From: Maribacter algarum (ex Zhang et al. 2020)
GTDB taxonomy: Bacteria > Bacteroidota > Bacteroidia > Flavobacteriales > Flavobacteriaceae
DNA: 64,000 bases
Assembly: GCF_005885635.1 (NCBI RefSeq)
Contig: NZ_VATY01000007.1
Location: forward strand, 1-64,000
Direction: 5' to 3'
Shown here: piece after piece, positions 52,392 through 61,920 of the stretch
Layout of the letters: every line of letters starts with the position of its first letter
Position numbering within the stretch: position 1 is the first letter of the stretch
Program-made: the position numbers and the translations under genes
Notes under the pieces: generated by a model
What the model saw: only the letters and a program-made list of their open reading frames with translations
The model's database searches: none
What the model was told of the DNA's origin: nothing

Positions 52392-55154
52392 ATGAAAAAA
52401 GCAATACAATTCGGATTCTTGTTAGTGTGTCTGACACTAACGACATCCTACTCCTTGAAAAAAGACGAAGTCGTCAAACTTGTATGTGAATATCATAAAA
52501 ACCCTGTCGGCATTGACGTAGAAAAACCCCGACTAAGCTGGCAAATTATTTCAGAGAGCCAAAATTGGATGCAATCAGCCTATGAAATACGGGTGGCCGA
52601 TTCTAAAAAGGAGCTACAAAGCGGTAAGAACCTTATCTGGTCTTCGGGCAAGGTAGAAAGCGACCAGTCTGTAAATGTGGTGTACGTTGGGCCAGCACTC
52701 AAATCGATGCAACGGGTATATTGGCAAGTCCGGGTTTGGAATAATAAGAACAAGGCCTCTTCATGGAGCGCCCCTGCTTTTTGGGAAATGGGAATTTTAG
52801 ACAGCTCACTTTGGACTGCCTCCTACATTGCCATGGAGGACATTACTACCGAAAAGAAATCGCACCCGGCCCAATATTTCAGAAATGAATTTAAGACCAG
52901 TAAACCAATTAAATCGGCTAAAGTACAGGTTACCGCATTAGGTCTTTATGAATTGTACTTGAATGGGAAAAAGGTTGGTAACGACCTTTTTACACCAGGA
53001 TATACTACCTATAACAAAAGACTGCAATATCAGACCTACGATGTTACGAATATGCTTCAAACAAACAATGCCATCGGGGCTATCGTAGGCGATGGTTGGT
53101 ATCGCGGCAATATCGGTTGGAAGGGCGACTATGCCTTTTACGGGAAACAATTGGGACTATTGGTACAATTGAACATCAACTATACCGATGGTACAAGCGA
53201 AACTGTTGTAAGCAACGGCGATTGGAAAGCTTCGTACGGACCAATCTTAGAATCCGATATTTACAATGGCGAACTATATGATGCCCGTTTAGAAATGGAC
53301 GGCTGGGCGGAAAGCGGATTTCTGGACGACCAATGGACAAAGGTCCAAATCTTAGAACATTCGAAAGAAATTCTGGCTGCTCCACAAGGGCCAGCCGTAA
53401 AAGCTATTGAAGAAATTAAACCTAAGGAATTGATTACAACACCAAAAGGAGAAATTGTATTCAATCTAGGTCAGAATATCGTTGGCTGGGCCCGTATGAA
53501 AGTTAAGGGAAAAGCCGGAGATAAAGTCACCCTAAAATTTGCCGAGGTTTTGGATAAAGAGGGTAATTTTTATACCACCAATCTTCGGGCGGCCAAAGCT
53601 ACGGATACCTACATTTTAAAAGGGGAAGGTGAAGAAGTTTTTGAGCCCCATTTTACCAATCACGGGTTTCGTTACATTCAGGTTATCGATTATCCAGGTG
53701 ATTTGAGTCTTGATGACATTACCGGAGTCGTCATCCATTCCGATATCAAACCTACTGGTAATTTTACCACATCCGACCCTATGATAAATCAGTTACAAAG
53801 CAATATTCAGTGGGGGCAAAAAGATAATTTTTTGGATATTCCTACCGATTGTCCACAACGGGACGAACGCGCCGGTTGGACGGGAGATGCCCAAGTGTTT
53901 AGCATGACGGCTGCCTATAATTTTGATGTCGCTGCCTTCTATACGAAGTGGTTAAAGGATTTGGCTCTAGACCAGCATGAGAATGGGTTAGTACCTAATG
54001 TGATTCCAGATATTCTAACGGGAGCCAAAGGGGTTGCAGCCAAGGGAGGTGCAACAGGTTGGGCAGATGCGGCGGTTATTATTCCTTGGACCGTATACCA
54101 ATCTTATGGAGACAAGCGCATTTTAGAAGAGCAATATGAAAGCATGAAGGGCTGGGTCGACTATATGGCCAAAGAATCGGGCGATGACTATTTATGGAAC
54201 AATAACAAGCATTGGCATTGGGGCGACTGGCTCGCCTTTGACGCCAACAATCCTGCGTACAATGGTTCTGTTACCGAAAAAGATTTGATTGCAACGGCTT
54301 ACGCCTATTACTCGACAACCTTGTTGAGCAAAACTGCGGCTATTCTAGGTAAAACAAAAGATGTTGATAACTATAAGGCCTTAAAAAAAAATATAAAAGA
54401 AGCTTTTGTAGAGGAGTATATCACACCAAACGGAAGGTTGGTATCACACACCCAAACGGCCTATGCCTTGGCACTTTCATTTGATTTAATTCCCGAAAAC
54501 CTAATCGAAGAAGCAGGAGCATATTTTGCGCAAGATGTGGAGAAATTTGGGCATCTGACCACAGGGTTTTTGGGCACTCCCCTACTCTGTACCACATTAT
54601 CTAAAATAGGTCGTGACGATTTGGCCTTTATGTTACTGAATCGAAAGGAATTCCCCTCTTGGCTCTATCCTATCACAATGGGTGCAACCACCATTTGGGA
54701 ACGCTGGGATACCCAAAAACCAGACGGGACCATCATTGAAGGTATGAACAGTTTTAACCATTATTCGTATGGTGCGGTTGGTGAATGGATGTATAATTAT
54801 ATCGGAGGATTGCGCATAGACCCTGAAAATCCGGGATACAAGCACATACTTTTTCATCCACATCCTGGCGGGGGACTAACTTCTGCCAATGCGGAATTCT
54901 TGTCCGTTTATGGAAAAATAAAATCCAATTGGGAAATCAAGGGCAATGATTTCAGCTATGAAATAGTAATTCCTGCGAACACGACTGCCACAATCACTTT
55001 GCCTGAAGCCGAACTGGAAAACACTATTTTAAACGGTCGTAAACCAAAATCTGATGTACAAAAAAAAATGAAACAAACTGATGATGGCGTTGTATTGGAG
55101 TTGGGCTCGGGTACCTATCAGTTTAGCTATCCTGCAAATAACTTAAAGTCATAA
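52392..55154 (+). CDS. GH78 alpha-L-rhamnosidase
   Basis: The ATG at 52392 (MKKAIQFGFLL, 920 residues) gives a signal peptide; the frame extends six codons upstream. Two N-terminal beta domains (PRLSWQIISESQNWMQSAYEIRV; FRNEFKTSKPIKSAKVQVTALGLYELYLNGKKVG) are followed by a six-hairpin catalytic domain with DIPTDCPQRDERAGWTGDAQVF, holding the expected acidic residues, and ATTIWERWD and SFNHYSYGAVGEWMY. It cleaves terminal alpha-L-rhamnose. The product fits L-rhamnose mutarotase in the locus. The stop lies seven bases from the convergent sulfatase end. Confidence 0.93.
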   Translation: MKKAIQFGFLLVCLTLTTSYSLKKDEVVKLVCEYHKNPVGIDVEKPRLSWQIISESQNWMQSAYEIRVADSKKELQSGKNLIWSSGKVESDQSVNVVYVGPALKSMQRVYWQVRVWNNKNKASSWSAPAFWEMGILDSSLWTASYIAMEDITTEKKSHPAQYFRNEFKTSKPIKSAKVQVTALGLYELYLNGKKVGNDLFTPGYTTYNKRLQYQTYDVTNMLQTNNAIGAIVGDGWYRGNIGWKGDYAFYGKQLGLLVQLNINYTDGTSETVVSNGDWKASYGPILESDIYNGELYDARLEMDGWAESGFLDDQWTKVQILEHSKEILAAPQGPAVKAIEEIKPKELITTPKGEIVFNLGQNIVGWARMKVKGKAGDKVTLKFAEVLDKEGNFYTTNLRAAKATDTYILKGEGEEVFEPHFTNHGFRYIQVIDYPGDLSLDDITGVVIHSDIKPTGNFTTSDPMINQLQSNIQWGQKDNFLDIPTDCPQRDERAGWTGDAQVFSMTAAYNFDVAAFYTKWLKDLALDQHENGLVPNVIPDILTGAKGVAAKGGATGWADAAVIIPWTVYQSYGDKRILEEQYESMKGWVDYMAKESGDDYLWNNNKHWHWGDWLAFDANNPAYNGSVTEKDLIATAYAYYSTTLLSKTAAILGKTKDVDNYKALKKNIKEAFVEEYITPNGRLVSHTQTAYALALSFDLIPENLIEEAGAYFAQDVEKFGHLTTGFLGTPLLCTTLSKIGRDDLAFMLLNRKEFPSWLYPITMGATTIWERWDTQKPDGTIIEGMNSFNHYSYGAVGEWMYNYIGGLRIDPENPGYKHILFHPHPGGGLTSANAEFLSVYGKIKSNWEIKGNDFSYEIVIPANTTATITLPEAELENTILNGRKPKSDVQKKMKQTDDGVVLELGSGTYQFSYPANNLKS

Positions 55155-55161
55155 CAATATT

Positions 55162-56925
55162 TTAATTGCCTTCAACGATTTCACTGGGTTCGAATCCTAT
55201 TCGATGTGCTTGGGTCACAATTCTTGCTTCTCTTGGAAGCTCAAATGGCTCTTGATAAATAGTCCAAACTTTTGGAACTGTTCCACTTTTAGGAATGATT
55301 TTATACCCCAAAGAAGCTCCTGGAGTTTTTGAACTAATAGTGATTTTTCCTTTGGAAGAAACAATGGTCGGCTCTAAAGTTATAGGCTTGGTTTTTTCAC
55401 CCTTCCATAATTTTGCAATGAGTTCTTTTTCCGGTAGGTTGGGTTCGTCGCCTATTGCATCCAACCATCGATCCATCTCAGTTCGCAGTTCATTTAGTTT
55501 TTCCGCATGTTCAGGATTCTTGGCCAAATTATGGAGTTCAAAGGGGTCGGCCACACAATCGAATAATTCCTCAGCGTCTTTACTGCTTCTAAACCACTGG
55601 GCTTGAATACTATCCAAATTTCCCTCTTTACGCAAGCGCAACAAATCTTGCATAGCAGGTATGCGTTCCCGATATTCAACTGGCAAATAATAGCCTTGGT
55701 TAGGCCTATAATTCCTAATGTACTTGAATCGTATATCGCGGACCGCACGAATGGCATCCGTAAAGCCATCAAAACGGTCCGCCGCCGCGTGAATGTACTT
55801 TCTCTCTTTCTTTGCTTTATGGTCTCCTAAAAAAGCCTGCCCTTGCATATATTCTCGAGGGGTTATTCCAATAAGGGAAAGTAAGGTAGGTGCGAAATCA
55901 ACAAAACTTACCAATTCATCATTTCGAGTTCCAGCATGCAATTGATTTGGAAAGCGGATGATCATCGGAGTGTTTAATCCCGTATCATAAATCAGGCGTT
56001 TTTCCCTGGGTAAGGGTCCCCCATGGTCTCCGTAAAAAATGATGATGGTGTTTTCTAAGAGTCCGTCATCTTCCAATTGTTTTAGAACAGCACCGACTTG
56101 TCTGTCCATCTCAGCAATATTGTTGTACAATTTCCACATATCACGGCGAACGAGTTCGGTGTCAGGTAAATACGGCGGAATGTTAAATTTAGTGTCTTTA
56201 GAAATATGAATCGGTGTGTCTTCTTCGGCCATTCTGTTTTGAGCCTGCGAGGCTCCATAATTCTTCCATTTATAGTTGCGATCGCCCGATTGGTAATGCC
56301 TTGTTTCAATTTCTCGATAGCCATAGGGTTCGAACAACCCAGATTCATGGGTCTCAGTAAAATTGAAAATCGAAAAGAAAGGTTGGCCTTTGTCGCGATT
56401 GTGCCAATGCGCATACGGACTACTTTCATCCCAAGCCGTTACGGGTGCCTTGAATTGGTAATCTTCTTTGTAGTTATTCGAACAATAATAACCGTTCATA
56501 CGGAGTAGTTCACTAACCATGCGGGCTTGCAGAGGCGGAATCGCCGCGTATTTAGGTAGGCCGGTCTCCTCGGTATTTGAAGTGGTACGCATGTGATTCG
56601 CACCGATGCTGGAAGGATACATTCCCGTGGTGATTGCAGCTCTACTCGGGGCGCATACACCTGAGGTCGAAAATAAGTTTGGATACACCACCCCCTCTTT
56701 AGCCAAACGACTCAAGTTAGGTGTTACGATGGTGGAATCTCCAAAAGGTGGAATGTACGGACCCATGTCTTCGGTAACTAGCCATAAGATATTTGGACGT
56801 TTTGGCAATTCTGCTTTTACTACGGCTGTTGAATCTATCTTTGCATCTTTGTTCTTTGTTTGACAGCCCAGGCTAAGTAGAAATATTGTCAAGACCCCTC
56901 CAAGAAATTTAGTGCTACGTTTCAT
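55162..56925 (-). CDS. S1-family sulfatase with C-terminal extension
   Basis: A 587-residue lipoprotein sulfatase (LSLGCQTKN). ILWLVTEDMGPYIPPFGD holds the metal site and C91-A-P-S-R95 the formylglycine motif. FYGDHGGPLPREKRLIYDTGLNTPMIIRFP and LVSFVDFAPTLLSLIGI are conserved. A roughly 80-residue tail after about 505 (ITLEPTIVSSKGKITISSKTPGASLGYKI) resembles a small beta-domain found in some of these enzymes. The specificity is unknown, but it is probably exo-acting on sulfated rhamnose units. Confidence 0.92.
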   Translation of the reverse strand: MKRSTKFLGGVLTIFLLSLGCQTKNKDAKIDSTAVVKAELPKRPNILWLVTEDMGPYIPPFGDSTIVTPNLSRLAKEGVVYPNLFSTSGVCAPSRAAITTGMYPSSIGANHMRTTSNTEETGLPKYAAIPPLQARMVSELLRMNGYYCSNNYKEDYQFKAPVTAWDESSPYAHWHNRDKGQPFFSIFNFTETHESGLFEPYGYREIETRHYQSGDRNYKWKNYGASQAQNRMAEEDTPIHISKDTKFNIPPYLPDTELVRRDMWKLYNNIAEMDRQVGAVLKQLEDDGLLENTIIIFYGDHGGPLPREKRLIYDTGLNTPMIIRFPNQLHAGTRNDELVSFVDFAPTLLSLIGITPREYMQGQAFLGDHKAKKERKYIHAAADRFDGFTDAIRAVRDIRFKYIRNYRPNQGYYLPVEYRERIPAMQDLLRLRKEGNLDSIQAQWFRSSKDAEELFDCVADPFELHNLAKNPEHAEKLNELRTEMDRWLDAIGDEPNLPEKELIAKLWKGEKTKPITLEPTIVSSKGKITISSKTPGASLGYKIIPKSGTVPKVWTIYQEPFELPREARIVTQAHRIGFEPSEIVEGN

Positions 56926-57092
56926 CTGTAACTAATTTATGTATTATGCAGTGTTCTACGGTTTTTCAATTTGACTTAATTAACGATATACACGAGTTCT
57001 ATTGCAATCTGTAGTCTTGAAACAAATCTTTTGCTTTAAGATAAATGAGTTGTTCTTCTTAAACAAACCTAGACTTATTTGTTCGTTTTTTA

Positions 57093-57106
57093 ATCCTGTG
57101 GTGTCA
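57093..57106 (-). promoter_or_regulatory. Minus-strand motif variant CACCACAGGATT
   Basis: It reads ACACCACAGGATT on the minus strand, close to the plus-strand TACCACAGGATAG at 57201. It lies about 170 bases from the sulfatase start at 56925. The rest of this 337-base intergenic region shows no gene. Confidence 0.35.
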
Positions 57107-57200
57107 TGGTATGAACTTCTGCTATACATGAGTCAGAAGCCAATTCAATTGGAAGAGGCATGAATAGTCATTCTTTCAAAACTTTACTTATGCTTCGGTA

Positions 57201-57213
57201 TACCACAGGATAG
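57201..57213 (+). promoter_or_regulatory. Motif variant before the lyase gene
   Basis: TACCACAGGATAG shares ACAGGATAG with the susC cluster copy at 47431-47439 and ends 49 bases before the start codon of the lyase. Confidence 0.45.
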
Positions 57214-57262
57214 TTTAGAACACCTATTACCATAGTTTAGCTAAACAAAAGCTCTCATCGAT

Positions 57263-58177
57263 ATGAAAAAATCAAAGCGCCAATACCCGATTATCTTAAC
57301 ACTTTTGGTATCCTTTTTCACAACTCTTATTTCATGCCAATCGAATAATGAACCAGCTGAAGAGAATGTCATCAACAACCCTGAGCAGGTTGATGCCAGT
57401 GATGAAGAAATAGGCGAAATTACCATTTGCACAGACGCCGGTACAAACACGGTAAGAGAAACAGATATAGCCAACCCCGTCAATGTAGGAACTATTGATG
57501 ACCGAAGTTGTTACGCGAACTACAAAGAAGAAAATTTTAATGGTACTGTTTGGGGCGTATACAATATTACACATGAATCAAATCATTTAGATGCCCCCAA
57601 CACACTACAACCCAGAATAGAACGCTCATTATCAAGGTCTCAGAAAACTGGTGTTGGCAGTTACGCGAGTTTTAAGGGTACCGTGCGCATACTAGAAGTT
57701 GGTAATACCGAAGATGAAGGTAGCACTGGTTCGTACATTATGCAAGCCAAAGGCAAGCACACGGGTGGTGGTGGTTCAAATGACCCTGCTATTTGTTTGT
57801 ACCTTGCAAAGCCCGTATACGGCACCGATGAAAATGGCAATCAGGTACAACAATCATTTGACGTATTCAGAGAACAAATAAATTATAGAGGAGGTTCAGG
57901 AGCAGAGGGTAGAGACATTGTTTTTCTTACCAATGTCCAAAAGAATACACCCACTGAAATTGAATTGGAGGTCGGATTTGAACAAGACCCCGAAGATGCC
58001 AACAAAAAAATACACTATGCCAATGCAAAAATTGGCGGCACGGACTTCAATTGGAATATTCCTGAACCTGAGAGAGGAACCCAATCTGGAATTCGGTACG
58101 GAGCATATCGCGTTAAAGGGGGACGGGCCCAAATTAGATGGGCGAATACGACTTACGAAAAAAACGAAGTGGATTAG
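57263..58177 (+). CDS. Putative PL28-like ulvan lyase, lipoprotein
   Basis: A 304-residue lipoprotein (TTLISCQSN). A short linker rich in acidic residues is followed by a beta jelly-roll domain (about 60-300) with [63 protein letters not shown] and the C-terminal [25 protein letters not shown]. The pattern matches what I recall of PL28 ulvan lyases from marine flavobacteria and is related to the PL7/heparinase-I-like fold. It would cut between sulfated rhamnose and uronic acid, producing the unsaturated ends that GH105 removes. Family assignment is by memory of sequence pattern plus context; an alginate lyase-like relative is the alternative. Confidence 0.7.
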   Translation: MKKSKRQYPIILTLLVSFFTTLISCQSNNEPAEENVINNPEQVDASDEEIGEITICTDAGTNTVRETDIANPVNVGTIDDRSCYANYKEENFNGTVWGVYNITHESNHLDAPNTLQPRIERSLSRSQKTGVGSYASFKGTVRILEVGNTEDEGSTGSYIMQAKGKHTGGGGSNDPAICLYLAKPVYGTDENGNQVQQSFDVFREQINYRGGSGAEGRDIVFLTNVQKNTPTEIELEVGFEQDPEDANKKIHYANAKIGGTDFNWNIPEPERGTQSGIRYGAYRVKGGRAQIRWANTTYEKNEVD

Positions 58178-58337
58178 TAGTTTTATACGTACCTCGAAAA
58201 AGCATAGTTGATTCGCTTGTTAAAAATTGAAGTGAACAGCGTGTCTGAAAGAACGTTTCAGGATTGCTTGATTGCAACAATTTCCACCGAGTAGTCTACC
58301 TAGTGTGTTCATAAGAGTTACCGTTGGAGATGCCGCG

Positions 58338-60356
58338 CTAGTTTTTGCCTACGTAGTTCAACAATAGATGTTTTACATCGAGCACGGTTCCTAGCTTAAG
58401 ACCACCATTCGTAGCTCCGGTAATCCAATAGAGTACCATACCCGCATCGGAGCAGTCCCATTTTCCTTTTTGAAAAGTGACCACGTCATCGACTTCTGCG
58501 ATTTTTCCCAAAAGCCATACCCATTGTATTCTGGAATCCGAATGGTTTTTGGCCCAATCCCACTTTTCAAGGGACACTTTTAAGTTGACATTTTGATCGG
58601 GAATACGGACTTCCTCAACCCCAAAATCCAAAATCTGTTGCCAGGTATAAAAATCACCGGCGTCATCATTGGCAGGATGATGCGTAACCACCTTGACATA
58701 CTTGTGTTTTGCTTTTTTGGAAGCATCCAAAGCGAGCCCTATGATATCCGGTTCACCAGCTTCAACAATCCATAAAGGATCTTCTGCTGTTGAGGCATTA
58801 ATTGCCTTTACCAAATCTTTCACGGTTTCATCTTGTTGCCATTTGGCATCGAAAAAAGTCAAGTCGTCAAAGCCACCCCACCGCCTTGCGGTCACATCAC
58901 AGGCCGTCTGCATTAAGGCATGTCTTTCTTTCTCAGCCCTTTCAGAAATACGTTCAACCCTCTCAAGGTCACAGCTATGGGAATAGTGTGCCAATCTGTC
59001 TTCTAGTCCCGTCGCACGAAGTAAGGAGATGGAAACTGCCGTACCTCCAAGATCATCAGGGTCGGGCGAATTACCATCTGCAACGATCGCAATACGCCCT
59101 GCAGGTGGATTTATCGAAGGCATTCCTGTAGTATCAGACATCGAAGTATCATCTAAAACCGCATTTTTAACTGCTTCACCTTTACCCACTGGGGTAAAAA
59201 TGAGTCCGGCCCAACGCGCCCTCGCCCACTCTTTGCCATCGGCACTTCCGATTTTTGCGGTCACAGTGATATGGTCTCCTTTTTTCAGTTCAACGTTGTT
59301 CCATACCTCATTGAAATTACTGCCCTCGTCGAACATTTTTAGGGTCGTTTCAGGGGAAAAAGAACCCAATTCCGTATCGTTAATAGCCACGGTAAAATTG
59401 GATTGCCCATCGTTTTCACCAACTCCAACGAACACTACATCATACACACCACTTTTAAAGTTGAAGGTTGTTGTAGTCTTCGCTTCCTTTTGTTTATTTG
59501 GATTAATGGCAAGCCATCTTCTTCCGGCATCTCTATAAAATCCCGTTCCCTCGACTGGAAAATCATCCACTGGCAAGGTTTTGTTTTCAACTACAGAAGT
59601 GCCTATTCGCTGAAAATAAGATGGTTCTGGCCAATTGATTACCACCCGCGGCCCATTATCCTTGGGAACGTAATTCTTGTCCTTTGTCAAAACGAATTTG
59701 TCAAATTCAAAACCATCTTCACGCATGCTGAATTGTATGTCATGAATACCGCTTTCTACGATATCTAAATAGATTTCGTGAGGTACACCGCAATGAATCT
59801 CTTTTGTTCTTTGTTTGCTGGCCCAAGTCCATTCATTTTTTCCATCGCACCATTGCATGCGCTGGCCATGCCCCGGCCACTTACCGTTCAATCCCACATG
59901 AATCCCGTTATCTTCACCGCCTGTGCTGAATGCCCGTACCCAAACATAATAACGACCTGGATCATTGATTTTTACCTTGTAGTGTAGCATAGCCATTTTG
60001 CCCGGTTCATTGGAAAAATTCTCACCTCGAATCAAGGAATCAGCATGGGTTACGCGAGTGTCTGGTAATATTTCCATATAAGTATGGTTACTTGCACTAC
60101 TACCATGGTTTTCATCTTCATCGCGCCCAATTTCCGGTGTTTCATGCCTTGTCGTACGATACCATTGGCGCATTTCAGATTTACTTTGTTTGTAGAAGTA
60201 TTCGGCCTCTATCGCAACTTGGCCATTCTTTTCTTCAAAGACATTGTTTTTATCAATTATCGGAGCTGTGAATTTGGTTTCTTGGGCATTGGATTTTAAC
60301 CCAAATAAGATCAAAGCAATCATTCCAAAAACTAGTAGCTTAGTGTTCATTTTCAT
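58338..60356 (-). CDS. Secreted protein with carbohydrate-binding and nucleoside-hydrolase-like domains
   Basis: A 672-residue protein with a signal peptide (LKSNAQET). The N-terminal part (about 30-240) has GQVAIEAEYFYKQSKSEMRQWYRT, like the starts of CBM-type jelly rolls found in glycan-active proteins. A second jelly roll (about 265-400) follows. The C-terminal domain (about 420-672) starts GRIAIVADGNSPDPDDLGGTAVSISLL, similar to the D-x-D-x-x-x-D loop of nucleoside hydrolases and DUF1593 proteins, and has LWIVEAGEPDIIGLALDAS. The enzyme may cleave an N- or O-glycosidic bond, or only bind. Its place beside the sulfatases ties it to the locus. Confidence 0.6.
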   Translation of the reverse strand: MKMNTKLLVFGMIALILFGLKSNAQETKFTAPIIDKNNVFEEKNGQVAIEAEYFYKQSKSEMRQWYRTTRHETPEIGRDEDENHGSSASNHTYMEILPDTRVTHADSLIRGENFSNEPGKMAMLHYKVKINDPGRYYVWVRAFSTGGEDNGIHVGLNGKWPGHGQRMQWCDGKNEWTWASKQRTKEIHCGVPHEIYLDIVESGIHDIQFSMREDGFEFDKFVLTKDKNYVPKDNGPRVVINWPEPSYFQRIGTSVVENKTLPVDDFPVEGTGFYRDAGRRWLAINPNKQKEAKTTTTFNFKSGVYDVVFVGVGENDGQSNFTVAINDTELGSFSPETTLKMFDEGSNFNEVWNNVELKKGDHITVTAKIGSADGKEWARARWAGLIFTPVGKGEAVKNAVLDDTSMSDTTGMPSINPPAGRIAIVADGNSPDPDDLGGTAVSISLLRATGLEDRLAHYSHSCDLERVERISERAEKERHALMQTACDVTARRWGGFDDLTFFDAKWQQDETVKDLVKAINASTAEDPLWIVEAGEPDIIGLALDASKKAKHKYVKVVTHHPANDDAGDFYTWQQILDFGVEEVRIPDQNVNLKVSLEKWDWAKNHSDSRIQWVWLLGKIAEVDDVVTFQKGKWDCSDAGMVLYWITGATNGGLKLGTVLDVKHLLLNYVGKN

Positions 60357-60408
60357 TTCTTTTTAATTCCGTATTGCTATACAGTACTTAGCGTATAGCA
60401 ATTTTTTG

Positions 60409-61884
60409 TTACCAATGCTCAATCACAAAATAATCTTCTTTCTTTAATGTATTAAGCAAAGAATCAGGAATAGTTCTAACAGTGTTGTTTTGGTCTAGCT
60501 TAAATCCTGTGGCAGTTAGTATTGGCATGTTCCCCAATTCATCGTTCAAGAAATCACCTTGTTCTTTCATCCAACGGAACATTTCCTGTCGCAGCCTATT
60601 TTTTATTTCCTGTAATTCCGAATCCTCGATAAGATTCTTTTGCTCAAAACGGTCATTTTGTATATCATACAATTCCTCAAAAGATTCATCTTTAAATTTT
60701 TCCGCACCCCTTCGAATAAAAACATTGACGTTTTCCTTATCTCCTAAATTTTTATCCAACACATCAATCGAATTAAAATTCCTGATGTATTTGTAGCGTT
60801 TATCTCGAATCATTCTTGACGGAAAAACTTCAGCATTCAGGATGTTCTGATTTGTTCTGACACCATACACATATTTATGAATTTCCATATCCTGCCCTTT
60901 AAGCAGTGGTAAGAAGCTTTTGCCATCTAGATCAGATGGGGGTTTGCCCCCAGCCATTTCAATAAATGTGGGGAGCACATCTGTGTAGTGAATCAATTGA
61001 TTCGATGTCGTCCCCGGTTTTACGATATCTGGCCATCGCACTACAAATGGAACTTTTAAACCAACGTCTTTTACCGTGAACTTTCCCGATACCCCGTGAT
61101 CGGCACTATAGATGAATAGTGTGTTTCTATCCAGATATTGATCTACTAAATCTAAAACCAATTCCAGCTGTCGATTGTCTTCCTCAATACTTCGATAATA
61201 CCCGGCTTTCATTTTAACGAAGGACTCATCATCTTTTTTGTGTTCATTAAAGGGATAGAACTTGATATTTTCAGCTTTTGCGTCAGGGACATCAAAATAC
61301 TTTCCGTGGGGATATTTTGACGTAATGAACATGCAAAAGGGCTTTTTCGCCTGTTTAAAATAATGGTCAATACTGTCTACGGGAATATATTCTCTTGGAA
61401 CTCCTTCTTTTGGAACAGGCTCCCATTCCCTATTCCAATCGTAAACACTCGCTGGTTTGACATGGCTCTTTCCTGCAAGTACTACTTCGTAACCTAATTT
61501 TTGCATGTGCGATGTGACACTTGTTATATCAGGCTTTGATTTGGTATGATTGGCAAAGCAACCATTTTTGAGCGGGTATTGACCCGTGAAAAGTTGCGCC
61601 CTGCTCGGGGCACATATAGCTTGTGCCGTAAAGGCATTTTCGAATAGCATACCTTCTTTCGCCAATCGGTCTAGTGCCGTCGTATGTACCTTCTCATTCC
61701 CATAGCATCCGTAATCATATATATCTTGATCGTCGGCTAAATAGAAAACGATGTTTGGGCGTTCAGCTTGAGCAGCCGTACTAGATTGCATGGCCGTTAC
61801 ATCTTTCTCGGTATTCTCTTTGCAGCCTACGAAAGCGAAGGTGCAGCAAAGAAGCAACAATTGTATTCCGATACCCTTTTTCAT
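60409..61884 (-). CDS. S1-family sulfatase
   Basis: I use the ATG at 61884 (MKKGIGIQLLLLCC, 491 residues), which gives a lipoprotein signal (AFVGCKEN); the frame extends 12 codons further. IVFYLADDQDIYDYGCYG contains the metal site, C91-A-P-S-R95 the formylglycine motif and FIYSADHGVSGKF the second metal region. DLDGKSFLPLLKG is also typical. It is expected to remove sulfate from oligosaccharides in the periplasm or at the surface. It is followed after 36 bases on the same strand, reading downstream from the 61921-63342 sulfatase. Confidence 0.92.
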   Translation of the reverse strand: MKKGIGIQLLLLCCTFAFVGCKENTEKDVTAMQSSTAAQAERPNIVFYLADDQDIYDYGCYGNEKVHTTALDRLAKEGMLFENAFTAQAICAPSRAQLFTGQYPLKNGCFANHTKSKPDITSVTSHMQKLGYEVVLAGKSHVKPASVYDWNREWEPVPKEGVPREYIPVDSIDHYFKQAKKPFCMFITSKYPHGKYFDVPDAKAENIKFYPFNEHKKDDESFVKMKAGYYRSIEEDNRQLELVLDLVDQYLDRNTLFIYSADHGVSGKFTVKDVGLKVPFVVRWPDIVKPGTTSNQLIHYTDVLPTFIEMAGGKPPSDLDGKSFLPLLKGQDMEIHKYVYGVRTNQNILNAEVFPSRMIRDKRYKYIRNFNSIDVLDKNLGDKENVNVFIRRGAEKFKDESFEELYDIQNDRFEQKNLIEDSELQEIKNRLRQEMFRWMKEQGDFLNDELGNMPILTATGFKLDQNNTVRTIPDSLLNTLKKEDYFVIEHW

Positions 61885-61920
61885 TTTATGTATAGCATAG
61901 TTCTTGCCAACCCATGACAA

